NCBI GenBank assembly: GCA_900320085.1
Contig: ONRC01000052.1
Span: 1 to 34,611, forward strand
DNA from: an uncultured Eubacteriales bacterium
Lineage (GTDB): Bacteria; Bacillota; Clostridia; Christensenellales; Aristaeellaceae
Direction of reading: 5' to 3'
Length of the DNA: 34,611 nt
Shown one piece after another: positions 34,408 through 34,611 of the stretch (position 1 is its first letter; the number at the start of each line of letters is the position of its first letter). A model generated the notes under the pieces. That model saw only the letters and a list, made by a program, of their open reading frames with translations. It was not told the origin of the DNA and did no database searches. The position numbers were made by a program, and so were the translations under genes.

Positions 34408-34611
34408 TCAGGCATATACAAGTTCTTTGAGCACGATTTCTTCGGCAGAAACATGCAGCGAGTTCATTTTACGTATCCAGGTCATCTGTTCTTTGGCCTT
34501 CAGTTCTTCAGTGACACCTTCAGTCAAGGCCATTTCTCGAATCATCTGATCCATTCGTCTGCGGCAGGTTGCGTCAATCTCCTGCAAATGTTCCATCAGC
34601 TTTCCGCTCAG
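34408..34611 (-). CDS. TnpV-family transposon protein, C-terminal part (partial)
   Basis: The frame is open to the window edge; 67 residues are visible, reading LSGKLMEHLQEIDATC and ending NSLHVSAEEIVLKELVYA. The SGKLxEHLxEID, GVTEELKAxxQMxWIxxMN and AEEIVxxELxYA blocks are the ends of TnpV, a small protein of unknown role found in integrative and mobilizable elements of Clostridia. It marks the adjoining DNA as mobile. A terminator follows it. Nearby ATG 34596 is internal, not the start. Confidence 0.85.
   Translation of the reverse strand: MSGKLMEHLQEIDATCRRRMDQMIREMALTEGVTEELKAKEQMTWIRKMNSLHVSAEEIVLKELVYA

Noticed and set aside
34408..34596. A complete 62-residue gene starting at the internal ATG
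   Set aside because: The frame continues to the window edge with family-conserved residues (LSGKL), so it is a truncated view of a longer TnpV gene.

Overview
The window looks like a chromosomal segment of a low-redundancy, fairly GC-rich member of the Bacillota, most likely class Clostridia (possibly a gut lineage such as Christensenellales; that level is a guess). The evidence is gene content: a str ribosomal operon with an L7Ae-type protein, a DUF2232 (YybS)-rplI-dnaB block, a DUF4364 protein, a fused IspDF, PadR with DUF1700/DUF4097, the ACT plus DUF711 pair, Hsp33 and a TnpV fragment. Shine-Dalgarno sites are strong (GGAGG) almost everywhere, and four-base ATGA overlaps between neighbouring genes are common.

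Layout. Positions 1-3868 (minus strand) hold the str operon: L7Ae-like protein, rpsL, rpsG, fusA and the start of tuf. Next, all minus: an AlaX-type tRNA editing protein (4093-5259); a sugar/esterase operon of GH27 alpha-galactosidase, a small zinc-ribbon protein and an EstB-like serine hydrolase (5592-8141); a replication/ribosome operon of YybS-like protein, L9 and DnaB (8762-11875); and a DUF4364, IspDF, HerA/DUF853 ATPase operon (12033-15533). The plus strand then carries PadR, an optional 50-residue ORF and a DUF1700/DUF4097 protein (16062-17921), an SPL-family radical SAM protein, an ACT protein with DUF711, a zinc-ribbon membrane protein, a GNAT acetyltransferase, a metallo-beta-lactamase-fold protein, Hsp33, a TPR protein, a HEAT-repeat protein and a membrane zinc-ribbon/TPR protein (to 28839), followed by tRNA-Ala(CGC).

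Right of the tRNA (29403-34611, minus strand) the sequence is visibly more AT-rich and looks like accessory DNA: a BlaI-type repressor, an ECF-like sigma factor, a membrane anti-sigma-like protein, and two exported proteins, closed by the end of a TnpV gene. The ectodomain of the anti-sigma-like protein is a close paralogue of the C-terminal half of the neighbouring exported protein, and a candidate ECF-type promoter (TGTAAC-N17-CGTC) sits in front of that exported gene. This is the best candidate for an undescribed signalling system: BlaI repression plus sigma/anti-sigma control of exported SH3-like proteins, with no BlaR1/MecR1 sensor protease.

The intergenic DNA is the second notable theme. 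Several gaps are built almost wholly of palindromes: a run of five hairpins inside the str operon; three copies of a roughly 220-base element with multibranched folding potential; two inverted copies of a roughly 400-base mosaic of hairpins that bracket 7 kb of genes; and two purine-word inverted repeats. Three of these elements, carrying two unrelated cargoes, share the same outer 15-base terminal inverted repeat (GGCACTTTAAWTCAC), which suggests a common mobile or MITE-like carrier.

All functional names rest on motif and family recognition by eye; no database search was run.
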